DNA of 64,000 nt from positions 62,001-126,000 of the forward strand of contig NZ_JAFFJX010000009.1 in the NCBI RefSeq assembly GCF_016924755.1. The letters are read 5' to 3'. Below are positions 15,801-23,460 of this stretch, piece after piece. Position 1 is the first letter of the stretch. Each line of letters begins with the position of its first letter. Source of the stretch: Longitalea arenae. Its GTDB lineage: Bacteria > Bacteroidota > Bacteroidia > Chitinophagales > Chitinophagaceae. A program made the translations under genes and the position numbers. The notes beneath the pieces are model-generated. The model searched no databases and was not told where the DNA came from. It was given only the letters and a program-made list of their open reading frames with translations.

Positions 15801-17546
15801 ATGAGTACAATCGAAAAGGCACCTGCCAAAGGAAAGACGGAAAAAAAGCCAGCAGTACAAAGTATCAGTGGCTCGGTCGCAGTGTTGGAGGCATTCCTGG
15901 CAGAAGGTGTCAGTACCATCTTTGGGTATCCGGGTGGCGCGATCATGCCTATCTATGATGCGCTGTATGATTACCAGGAAAAACTGCGTCATATACTTGT
16001 GCGCCACGAACAGGGTGGTATACATGCCGCCCAGGGATATGCGCGCTCATCAGGCGAAGTGGGTGTCGTATTTGCCACCAGTGGTCCGGGCGCCACCAAC
16101 CTGGTAACCGGTTTGGCAGATGCCATGATAGATAGTACGCCCCTGGTATGCGTAACCGGCCAGGTGTTTGCACACCTGCTGGGTACAGATGCTTTCCAGG
16201 AAACGGATGTGATCAATATAACCACTCCGGTTACCAAATGGAACTACCAGGTAACGGATGCTACTGAAATACCTGCGGTAATGGCAAAAGCCTTTTACAT
16301 TGCCCGCAGCGGCCGTCCAGGTCCGGTGTTGATCGATATCACCAAGAATGCCCAGCTGCAGAAATTCGATTATGAGGGGTATACAAAATGCGACCATGTA
16401 CGCAGTTACCGGCCGGCTCCCATTGTGCGCAAAGAGTACATTACAGAAGCCGCCAAGCTTATTAACGAAGCAGAAAGGCCATTTGTAATATTTGGCCAGG
16501 GCGTAATTCTGGGTAAAGCAGAAAAAGAATTTAAAGCCTTCATAGAAAAAGCAGGCATCCCTGCTGCATGGACCATCATGGGCCTGAGTGCATTGCCTTC
16601 AGATCATCCGCTGAATGTAGGTATGCTGGGTATGCATGGCAATTATGGGCCCAATGTATTGACCAATGAATGTGATGTATTGATTGCTATCGGGATGCGT
16701 TTCGATGACCGCGTTACCGGCCGTTTGGATAAATACGCCAAACAGGCAAAAGTGATCCACCTCGATATAGATCCCGCCGAAGTTGATAAGAACGTAAAAA
16801 CCGCCGTTCCCGTTTGGGGCGACTGTAAAGAAACCCTGCCCCTGCTCACAGCGCTGGTAGAACAGAAAGTGTATCCCAGCTGGTTGCAGAAGTTCAAGGA
16901 TATGATGAAGCAGGAAGAAGAAGCCTGTATCATCCCCGAGCTGAACCCTACTACCGAACAAATGACCATGGGTGAAGTGATAAAAGTGCTGAATGAATTG
17001 ACCGGCGGTGATGCAGTGATCGTTACAGACGTAGGGCAGCACCAGATGGTAGCCTGCCGTTATGCGAAGTTCACCCAGTCGAAAAGCAATATTACCTCAG
17101 GGGGTTTGGGCACCATGGGTTATGCCTTACCCGCCGCCATAGGCGCCAAAGTGGGTGCGCCAAACAGGCAGGTAGTAGCCATCATTGGCGATGGTGGTTT
17201 CCAAATGACCATTCAGGAGCTGGGAACTATTATGCAATCAGAGATCGATGTAAAGATCCTGATCCTGAACAACCAGTTCCTGGGGATGGTGCGCCAGTGG
17301 CAACAACTGTTCCATGACAAGCGCTATTCGTTCGTGGATATTGCCAGCCCCGATTTTGTGCAGGTGGCCAAAGGATACAATATTCCCGGTAAGAGCATTT
17401 CAAAAAGAGAAGAACTGAAGAAAGCGCTGACTGAGATGTTGAACACAAAAGGCGCTTACCTGCTCGAAGTGATGGTTGGAAAGGAGAACAACGTGTTCCC
17501 AATGGTACCGCAGGGTTGCAGCGTAGCAGAAATCCGTTTAAAATAA
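15801..17546 (+). CDS. ilvB: Acetolactate synthase, large (catalytic) subunit
   Basis: 581 residues from ATG 15801 (a TTG at 15780 is in frame but less likely). This is a ThDP enzyme: catalytic Glu in the N-terminal 'VRHEQGGIHAAQGYAR', 'SGPGATNLVTGLADAMIDSTPLV', and the ThDP/Mg motif 'IIGDGGFQMTIQELGTIMQ' ending in the Asn of 'LNNQFLGMVRQWQ'. The variable N-terminal tail is Lys-rich. It makes 2-acetolactate or 2-aceto-2-hydroxybutyrate from pyruvate (plus 2-oxobutyrate from IlvA). Its regulatory subunit gene ilvN is separated from it by a methyltransferase gene. Confidence 0.95.
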   Translation: MSTIEKAPAKGKTEKKPAVQSISGSVAVLEAFLAEGVSTIFGYPGGAIMPIYDALYDYQEKLRHILVRHEQGGIHAAQGYARSSGEVGVVFATSGPGATNLVTGLADAMIDSTPLVCVTGQVFAHLLGTDAFQETDVINITTPVTKWNYQVTDATEIPAVMAKAFYIARSGRPGPVLIDITKNAQLQKFDYEGYTKCDHVRSYRPAPIVRKEYITEAAKLINEAERPFVIFGQGVILGKAEKEFKAFIEKAGIPAAWTIMGLSALPSDHPLNVGMLGMHGNYGPNVLTNECDVLIAIGMRFDDRVTGRLDKYAKQAKVIHLDIDPAEVDKNVKTAVPVWGDCKETLPLLTALVEQKVYPSWLQKFKDMMKQEEEACIIPELNPTTEQMTMGEVIKVLNELTGGDAVIVTDVGQHQMVACRYAKFTQSKSNITSGGLGTMGYALPAAIGAKVGAPNRQVVAIIGDGGFQMTIQELGTIMQSEIDVKILILNNQFLGMVRQWQQLFHDKRYSFVDIASPDFVQVAKGYNIPGKSISKREELKKALTEMLNTKGAYLLEVMVGKENNVFPMVPQGCSVAEIRLK

Positions 17547-17560
17547 AAAGGTAACAGCGA

Positions 17561-18337
17561 ATGGCTATCACAGAAAATAATACCTGGAATACCGCCCTGT
17601 ACGATAAAAAACATGATTTTGTTTTTAAGTACGGCGAATACCTGGTGCAGCTGCTTACCCCCAAGGAAGGCGAGCGCATTCTGGATGTAGGCTGTGGCAC
17701 CGGTTATTTGACCAACCTGATAGCCGCTTCCGGGGCTATGGTCACCGGCATGGATAATTCGATAGACATGATCGCGAAAGCCAGAAGCGAATATCCGCAC
17801 CTGCCTTTCAGGCTGGCCTCGGTAACGGATTTCAAATTCGAGGAGCCATTCGATGCTTTGTTCTCCAATGCCGTACTGCACTGGGTAACCGAGAAAGAGC
17901 AGGCCATTCAAAGCATGTACAACAACCTGAAACCCGGGGGCCGACTGGTGTTGGAAATGGGTGGAAAAGGAAATGTGCAGATGATCATCAATGCCTTGAA
18001 GAAAGCCCTGGTAAACCATGGCTACCGGTCGAATGCCGCCCGTGAAATATGGTATTTCCCTTCCTTGAGTGAGTACACCGGCTTGCTCGAAAAACAGGGA
18101 TTCCGGGTCACCTATGCCGCCCATTATAACCGGGAGACCGAACTGAAAGATACCCAGCATGGAATTAAGGACTGGGTACAGATGTTTGGCGGTGCTTTCC
18201 TGGAAGGTGTTGAAGCCGCAGCGAAAGATAATATTTTGGAAGAAGTAGAGGAAACATTGCGGCAGACCCAGTTCAGAAACCAGAAATGGTATGCCGATTA
18301 TAAAAGGTTACGCGTAGTGGCCATTAAAGAAAACTAA
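17561..18337 (+). CDS. SAM-dependent methyltransferase, trans-aconitate methyltransferase-like
   Basis: 258 residues, class I Rossmann methyltransferase: motif I 'ILDVGCGTGYLT' near residue 46, acidic post-II 'GMDNSIDMIAKAR', motif IV-like 'FDALFSNAVLHWVTEKEQAI' and 'LKPGGRLVLEMGGKGN'. The 'FSNAVLHWV' segment and the 'IKDWVQM' C-terminal helix match the Tam (trans-aconitate 2-methyltransferase) family. It starts 14 bp after ilvB and lies 69 bp before ilvN, so it is in the ilv transcript. The yeast relative Tmt1 methylates 3-isopropylmalate as well as trans-aconitate, so an acid of this pathway is a plausible substrate. This is inference. Confidence 0.85.
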   Translation: MAITENNTWNTALYDKKHDFVFKYGEYLVQLLTPKEGERILDVGCGTGYLTNLIAASGAMVTGMDNSIDMIAKARSEYPHLPFRLASVTDFKFEEPFDALFSNAVLHWVTEKEQAIQSMYNNLKPGGRLVLEMGGKGNVQMIINALKKALVNHGYRSNAAREIWYFPSLSEYTGLLEKQGFRVTYAAHYNRETELKDTQHGIKDWVQMFGGAFLEGVEAAAKDNILEEVEETLRQTQFRNQKWYADYKRLRVVAIKEN

Positions 18338-18406
18338 AATTGTTATTCATCATTGGAAACCAAGTCACGGTTCAACACCGCGGCCAGGTTGATAACAAGT
18401 TAAATT

Positions 18407-18994
18407 ATGAAACAGGAATTCACCGTTACGGTATATACAGAAAATCAGATCGGGTTGCTGAACCGGATCGCCATCATGTTCTCGCGCCGTAAGATCAATA
18501 TCGAAAGTTTGAATACCTCGCCTTCTGAAATCGAAGGCATCCACCGGTTTACCATTGTGATCAATGAACTGGAAGAAGTGGTGAAAAAGCTGGTGCGCCA
18601 GATAGAAAAACAGGTAGAAGTATTGAAAGCCTACTACAATACCAACGACGAGATCGTTTGGCAGGAGCTGGCACTGTACAAAGTACCTACAGATGTAATT
18701 GCAGAAAAGGTAAAAGTGGAAAGATTACTGCGCGAGTACGGCGCCCGTGCCGTAGTGATCAGAAAAGATTACACCGTGTTTGAAACAACCGGTCAGCGCG
18801 AAGAGATCAACAAACTGATAACGGTGCTGGAACCATACGGCTTGATTGAATTCGTACGCAGCGCCCGGGTGGCCATCATAAAAGCCAGCAAAGGCTTCCA
18901 TGACAAACTGAAAGAGTTTGAAAAGAAAGAGCCCAGTGAAGAAGTGATAGAGAACGAATACCTGGGCCAGGGCGACCAGGTGTTTACGATGTAA
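18407..18994 (+). CDS. ilvN: Acetolactate synthase, small (regulatory) subunit
   Basis: 195 residues. The N-terminal ACT domain 'FTVTVYTENQIGLLNRIAIMFSRRKINIESLNTSPSE' binds the feedback amino acid. A second ACT-like half (about 90-170) contains 'TGQREEINKLITVLEPYGLIEFVRSARVAI', the form of the longer IlvH-type subunits. The charged C-terminal tail (about 170-195) is longer than in E. coli. It activates IlvB and confers valine sensitivity. An AACGC array begins at the stop codon. Confidence 0.92.
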   Translation: MKQEFTVTVYTENQIGLLNRIAIMFSRRKINIESLNTSPSEIEGIHRFTIVINELEEVVKKLVRQIEKQVEVLKAYYNTNDEIVWQELALYKVPTDVIAEKVKVERLLREYGARAVVIRKDYTVFETTGQREEINKLITVLEPYGLIEFVRSARVAIIKASKGFHDKLKEFEKKEPSEEVIENEYLGQGDQVFTM

Positions 18995-19026
18995 ACGTGA
19001 AACGCTTAACGCAGAACGCAAAAAAG
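18993..19026 (+). repeat. AACGCTT/AACGCAG array
   Basis: Short run of AACGCTT, AACGCAG and AACGCAA units beginning at the ilvN stop. The same words reappear after ilvC. Confidence 0.7.
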
Positions 19027-19106
19027 CTCGTTAAAAACCAATTATACAGGTGAATGGCATTCACCGGACCAAAACAAAAAACCAATAACAATAAACATTC
19101 TCAACA

Positions 19107-20174
19107 ATGGCAAAATTAAATTTCGGCGGGGTGGAAGAAAATGTAGTAACTCGTGAAGAGTTCCCACTTGCCAAAGCGCAACAGGTATTGAAAAATGAAA
19201 CGGTAGCTGTTATCGGCTATGGTGTTCAGGGACCCGGCCAGGCGCTGAACCAGAAAGACAACGGTATCAATGTTATAGTTGGTCAACGGAAAAATTCAAA
19301 AACCTGGGATAAAGCGGTGAAAGATGGATTTGTACCCGGCGAAACATTGTTCGAAATCGAAGAAGCATTACAACGTGGTACCATCATTTGCTACCTGTTG
19401 AGCGATGCCGCACAAATTCAATTATGGCCTACTGTTAAAAAGCACCTCACTCCTGGTAAAGCATTATATTTCTCTCATGGTTTCGGTATCACCTTCAATG
19501 AGCAAACAGGCATCGTTCCTCCCAAGGATGTAGACGTATTCCTGGTTGCCCCCAAAGGTTCCGGTACTTCTTTACGCCGCATGTTCCTGCAGGGTCGTGG
19601 CCTGAACAGCAGCTATGCTATTTACCAGGATGCTACCGGTAAAGCAAAAGAAAGAGTTGTTGCATTAGGTATAGCTGTAGGTAGCGGTTACCTCTTCGAA
19701 ACTGATTTCAAAAAAGAAGTATACAGCGACTTAACCGGCGAAAGAGGCACCCTGATGGGCGCTATCCAGGGCATCTTCGCTGCTCAATACCAGGTATTGC
19801 GCAGTAAAGGCCATACACCTTCAGAAGCATTCAACGAAACGGTTGAAGAACTGACCCAGTCATTGATGCCACTGGTTGCAGAAAATGGTATGGATTGGAT
19901 GTATGCCAACTGTAGCACTACTGCACAACGCGGTGCCTTGGATTGGTGGAAAAAATTCCGCGATGCAACATTACCTGTATTCAACGAATTATATGAAAGC
20001 GTTGCTACCGGTAAAGAATCTCAACGTTCTATCGACAGCAACAGCCAGGCCGACTACCGCGAGAAACTGGAAGCTGAATTGAAAGAACTGCGTGAAAGCG
20101 AAATGTGGCAAGCTGGTAAAGTAGTACGCAGCCTTCGTCCAGAGAATCAAAAACCGGCTGAAATAACAGCTTAA
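19107..20174 (+). CDS. ilvC: Ketol-acid reductoisomerase
   Basis: 355 residues, class I size. The dinucleotide loop is 'VIGYGVQGPGQALNQKDNG', with Arg and Ser in 'VGQRKNSKTWDKA' suggesting NADPH preference. The catalytic half carries 'ETDFKKEVYSDLTGERGTLMGAIQG' with acidic Mg ligands and 'EELTQSLMPLVAENGMDWMYANCSTTAQRGALDW'. It isomerises and reduces acetolactate. Codon use is somewhat more regular than in neighbouring genes (GGT/GCA/TTA), consistent with high expression. Its downstream flank carries a repeat-filled terminator before ilvA. Confidence 0.95.
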   Translation: MAKLNFGGVEENVVTREEFPLAKAQQVLKNETVAVIGYGVQGPGQALNQKDNGINVIVGQRKNSKTWDKAVKDGFVPGETLFEIEEALQRGTIICYLLSDAAQIQLWPTVKKHLTPGKALYFSHGFGITFNEQTGIVPPKDVDVFLVAPKGSGTSLRRMFLQGRGLNSSYAIYQDATGKAKERVVALGIAVGSGYLFETDFKKEVYSDLTGERGTLMGAIQGIFAAQYQVLRSKGHTPSEAFNETVEELTQSLMPLVAENGMDWMYANCSTTAQRGALDWWKKFRDATLPVFNELYESVATGKESQRSIDSNSQADYREKLEAELKELRESEMWQAGKVVRSLRPENQKPAEITA

Positions 20175-20240
20175 TAAAGCAAAACGCTGAACGCTTAAGG
20201 CCGGTCTCATTGGATCTGGCATTAAGCGCTTAAGCGAAAA
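20170..20240 (+). repeat. AACGCTGA/TTAAGCG array after ilvC
   Basis: Units AACGCTGA, AACGCTTA, TTAAGCGC and TTAAGCGA start at the ilvC stop codon. The same text continues at 20284-20312 inside the loop of the following hairpin. Confidence 0.75.
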
Positions 20241-20243
20241 GAT

Positions 20244-20350
20244 ATTAGCCACCGTTCACAAAAAGCATTTGCGTTTACATTGTTCGCGTTAAGCGTTCGG
20301 CGTTAAGCAGCGTTTTTTGATAACTAAAACAACGGTGGCTAATTTTTTTT
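20244..20350 (+). terminator. Terminator/attenuator between ilvC and ilvA with repeat-filled loop
   Basis: ATTAGCCACCGTT (20244-20256) is perfectly complementary to AACGGTGGCTAAT (20331-20343), 13 bp, followed by eight T. The 74-nt loop contains GCGTTAAGCGTTCGGCGTTAAG-type repeat text. It would separate ilvA from the ilv operon or attenuate read-through. Confidence 0.8.
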
Positions 20351-20364
20351 TAACAGGAAATAAT

Positions 20365-21621
20365 ATGAGCACATTCACACATACCAGACCTGAACTGGAG
20401 TTTCATAAAGCAGCGCTGCGGTTGAAGAAAGTGGTGACGAAAACACCGCTGATGTACAACCACAACCTGTCGAAGAAATACCAGTGCAGTGTGTATTTGA
20501 AGCGGGAAGATCTGCAGGTGGTACGGTCGTACAAACTGCGCGGTGCGTATAACATGATGAGCAGTTTACCGCTCGAGCAGTTACAGCGCGGCGTGGTATG
20601 TGCGAGTGCAGGCAATCATGCACAGGGTTTTGCCTACTCCTGTAAAAAGCTGCATGTAAAAGGCGTGGTATTCATGCCGATCATTACACCCAGGCAAAAG
20701 GTGAATCAAACCAGCATGTTTGGCGAAGATACGATCGAGATCAGGCTGGTGGGTGATACCTTCGATGACTGCGCCATAGCGGCAAAACAGTTCACCGAAG
20801 AAAACGGGATGACATTCATTCCGCCCTTTGATGATTACCGGATCATTGAAGGACAGGGAACGGTTGGTGTAGAAATTCTGGAAGAGCAAACGGATATCGA
20901 TTACTTATTTGTGCCTGTGGGCGGCGGCGGTTTAAGCGCCGGCGTAGGATCTTACTTGAAGACCTATTCGCCCAGGACAAAGATCATTGGGCTGGAGCCG
21001 GAAGGTGCTCCCAGCATGTCTGAAGCATTGAAAGCCGGGGCGCCGGTAACACTGAGCGACATCGATCGTTTTGTGGATGGCGCGGCGGTGAAAAGAGTAG
21101 GGGATATAACTTTTTCTATTTGTAAAGAGGTGTTGGATGAGATGCACCTGGTTCCGGAAGGAAAGGCCTGTTCTACCATTTTGAGATTGTACAATGAAGA
21201 TGCGATCGTAGTGGAGCCTGCCGGTGCTTTATCAATTGCAGCGTTGGATGATTATGCCGCTGAGATAAAAGGGAAGACGGTTGTTTGCATTATCAGTGGC
21301 AGCAACAATGATATCGATCGCATGCAGGAGATCAAGGAAAGAAGCCTGCAGTATGAAGGGTTGAAACATTATTTCCTGGTACGGTTTGCACAAAGGCCAG
21401 GCGCCCTGAAAGAGTTTGTGAACCATGTATTGGGACCCAATGATGATATTACCAGGTTTGAATACATGCAAAAGCACAACAAAGAAACCGGTCCGGCTTT
21501 GGTCGGTATCGAGTTAAAGAAAAAAGAAGACTACGATATACTGTTGCAAAACATGCAACGTTATAATATAGACTATACAGCGTTGAATAAGAATGATACG
21601 CTGTTTGGGTATTTGGTATAA
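20365..21621 (+). CDS. ilvA: Threonine ammonia-lyase (threonine dehydratase), short biosynthetic form
   Basis: 418 residues from ATG 20365. A longer frame to 20317 would start within the terminator stem. Fold-type II PLP enzyme: the PLP lysine is in 'VRSYKLRGAYNMM', 'ASAGNHAQGFAYSCKKL' is the phosphate/substrate loop and 'VPVGGGGLSAGVG' the cofactor glycine loop. The C-terminal 80 residues ('FLVRFAQRPGALKEFVNHVLGPNDDI') form a single ACT-like domain, as in the B. subtilis enzyme, not the double domain of E. coli. It deaminates threonine to 2-oxobutyrate for isoleucine. Confidence 0.93.
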   Translation: MSTFTHTRPELEFHKAALRLKKVVTKTPLMYNHNLSKKYQCSVYLKREDLQVVRSYKLRGAYNMMSSLPLEQLQRGVVCASAGNHAQGFAYSCKKLHVKGVVFMPIITPRQKVNQTSMFGEDTIEIRLVGDTFDDCAIAAKQFTEENGMTFIPPFDDYRIIEGQGTVGVEILEEQTDIDYLFVPVGGGGLSAGVGSYLKTYSPRTKIIGLEPEGAPSMSEALKAGAPVTLSDIDRFVDGAAVKRVGDITFSICKEVLDEMHLVPEGKACSTILRLYNEDAIVVEPAGALSIAALDDYAAEIKGKTVVCIISGSNNDIDRMQEIKERSLQYEGLKHYFLVRFAQRPGALKEFVNHVLGPNDDITRFEYMQKHNKETGPALVGIELKKKEDYDILLQNMQRYNIDYTALNKNDTLFGYLV

Positions 21622-21646
21622 ACATATGTTTCTGTTTTTAAGTGGT

Positions 21647-21674
21647 AGCCCCAACGGTAACGTCGGGGCTTTTT
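21647..21674 (+). terminator. ilvA terminator
   Basis: AGCCCC-A-ACG / CGT-C-GGGGCT with a GTAA loop and five T, 25 bp after the stop. Confidence 0.82.
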
Positions 21675-21676
21675 AT

Positions 21677-21765
21677 GCTTGCTGAATGCTGAAGGCTGAA
21701 CGCTAACATGCAACACCGAATGCTGAAGGCTGAACGTGCAACGCTTAATTCAATGCAAAACGCTG
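21677..21765 (+). repeat. GCTGAAC/GCTGAAT/GCTGAAG array
   Basis: Two clusters of 7-bp units (GCTGAAT, GCTGAAG, GCTGAAC) with intervening TGCAAC words follow the ilvA terminator. Confidence 0.82.
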
Positions 21766-21817
21766 GATCGAAAGTCATCGGAATGCAGAGCGTCTGGGCT
21801 TTATGTAATAATGCGAG

Positions 21818-21886
21818 CATTGACCATTGCCAGTGCCTATTGCTCATTGCCTATTGCTTATTGCCCATTGCCCATGGCCTTCATTG
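21818..21886 (+). repeat. ATTGACC/ATTGCCC array
   Basis: Seven or more units of ATTGACC, ATTGCCC and ATTGCTC, the same family as at 12.9 kb. Confidence 0.8.
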
Positions 21887-21917
21887 TCATTTAAGCTATT
21901 TATCAAATTATCACATT

Positions 21918-21947
21918 AAAAAAGCCCCCCAATGAATGGGAGGCTTT
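21918..21947. terminator. Hairpin, possible terminator
   Basis: AAAGCC-C-CCCA / TGGG-A-GGCTTT with an A-run before and a weak T-run after. No gene on either strand obviously uses it. Confidence 0.4.
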
Positions 21948-22015
21948 GTAAATAAATCCGACGGACGGTTTTCGAACCAAGGATACTGGATTACGGAAGA
22001 GTTGCTACTGTTGCA

Positions 22016-22440
22016 TGATATGGTCTTTTCATCGATATTGGACACCGTCAATGTTTGCCAGGGAACGGATCAAACATTTATGGATCTATCTGGACAAATA
22101 AAAAGTTGATTGTCCTCATAGATATCGGATTGGTTTTCCCGGATATTGGAACTAACAGGTTAAAATAGTGCACAGGCCGCTGATATTGGATCTTATACAT
22201 GCTTTGGCTTTTCCCGGATATTGAACGGATCGTGTAAAAATGTACACGGGACGTTGATATTGGATAGTTGCATGTAATGGCTTTTCCCGGATATTGAAAT
22301 ACAGGGATTGGTCTTTCTTGGATTTTAAAATAATAGGCATACACAGTGCACATGGACTGATATTGGATTATACGTGAACCGGTTTTCCATGGATAATGGA
22401 AGGCCGACCCCGGTTTCCCGGGATTCTGATAACAATATTT
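22016..22440. repeat. GATATTGGAT ... TTTTCCCGGATATTG imperfect long-unit repeats
   Basis: Five or six irregularly spaced copies of a two-part core: GATATTGGAT (clear at 22121, 22182, 22256, 22359), then after 6-16 bp GGYTTTTCCCGGATATTG (clear at 22132, 22206, 22279). GTGCAC/GTACAC words precede several copies. Spacing is 61, 74 and 103 bp. It is non-coding in all frames. Confidence 0.8.
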
Positions 22441-23460
22441 TTAGCTGATAAAATTTAATGGCTGAGCATTGTTAGGAGCGCGCGTTGCTGATCTATTGAC
22501 ATGAAACTAAAACCTAAAGAAATGAAACTTGGCTATGGCTGTTAAACAACAATGGTTAGAATATTTCGAAGAGTATTTGCTTGTATTGCTAGCTAGAAAT
22601 ATTGGATTTTGCGCTGCAAAGTTACGCCGTTATAGCGCAGCCAACAAATGTGTTTGGTAAAACTTATCAACATTTATAACCCTTATTCACAAACGAATAA
22701 CGAACGTTATTTAGAACACTGGTGAGCGTTAGTGGCTGTATGATAACGATTTAACAAGTGTATTGCGATCGCCCGCAACAGGCTATTGAACAAACTGCGT
22801 TTATCATAGTGGTTTAGTCACCGGGCCTTTGAACGGCTGAAATGAAATTCACCGGAAGCGTTTAGGAAATGTTAAAATGAATGGGATGGTTCCCAAGGTT
22901 TGAAATTGCTGGCATGCAGGAAAGGGCGCTCATGATGGGAGGCCGTTTTGACATATACAGTAAGCCGGGGAAGGCACTTCCATCCTGGTTGCTGCTACGC
23001 TGCCTTTGCAGTATCAGGAAGTGCAGCGGTGGCGCACGTTAAAACTGTGCACACCTGGCATATGTCACTCCCGGAAGGCTCTTTGAAGGTCTGCCAAACC
23101 TGGAAGCAATCAGAGCTGTCCGGCTCCAACCTCGGCTTGCCACCTCGGACTTTCGGCCTTCGACCTCGGTTTCCGGCTTCTGAATTCCGGCCTTCCAGCC
23201 TCCGGTTTACGTCGTTAAACAATACTAATACTTGTTTGTCATACATTTTAAAAGTTTACTGCAGGAAACAAGGCGGGAAATATTGCGCAGATCATAAAAA
23301 ACACTAAATACATATCGCTATTTTGTCAAAAAAATTGCACAAAACACCTGTAAATACCCGTTTTTTTTCGTAATTTCAATCGCTTGCTTGCTATGTAATT
23401 AAACGATTTTTACTGATTTTTACTATTTATTGAATATTTTTCAAAAAACTATGCATTTCC
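22441..23460. other. Long non-coding region upstream of gltB
   Basis: About 1 kb with no credible gene. It holds a degenerate CCTCGG/TTCCGG run at 23120-23215 (about 7-bp spacing) and AT-rich DNA from 23300 to the gltB start. I see no riboswitch or leader peptide, and the gltB promoter cannot be placed with confidence. Confidence 0.5.

Noticed and set aside
22948-23307. 119-codon frame before gltB
   Set aside because: Composition is unlike a protein (Cys, His and Arg scattered, no fold pattern), it runs through a degenerate repeat, and the minus strand is equally open.
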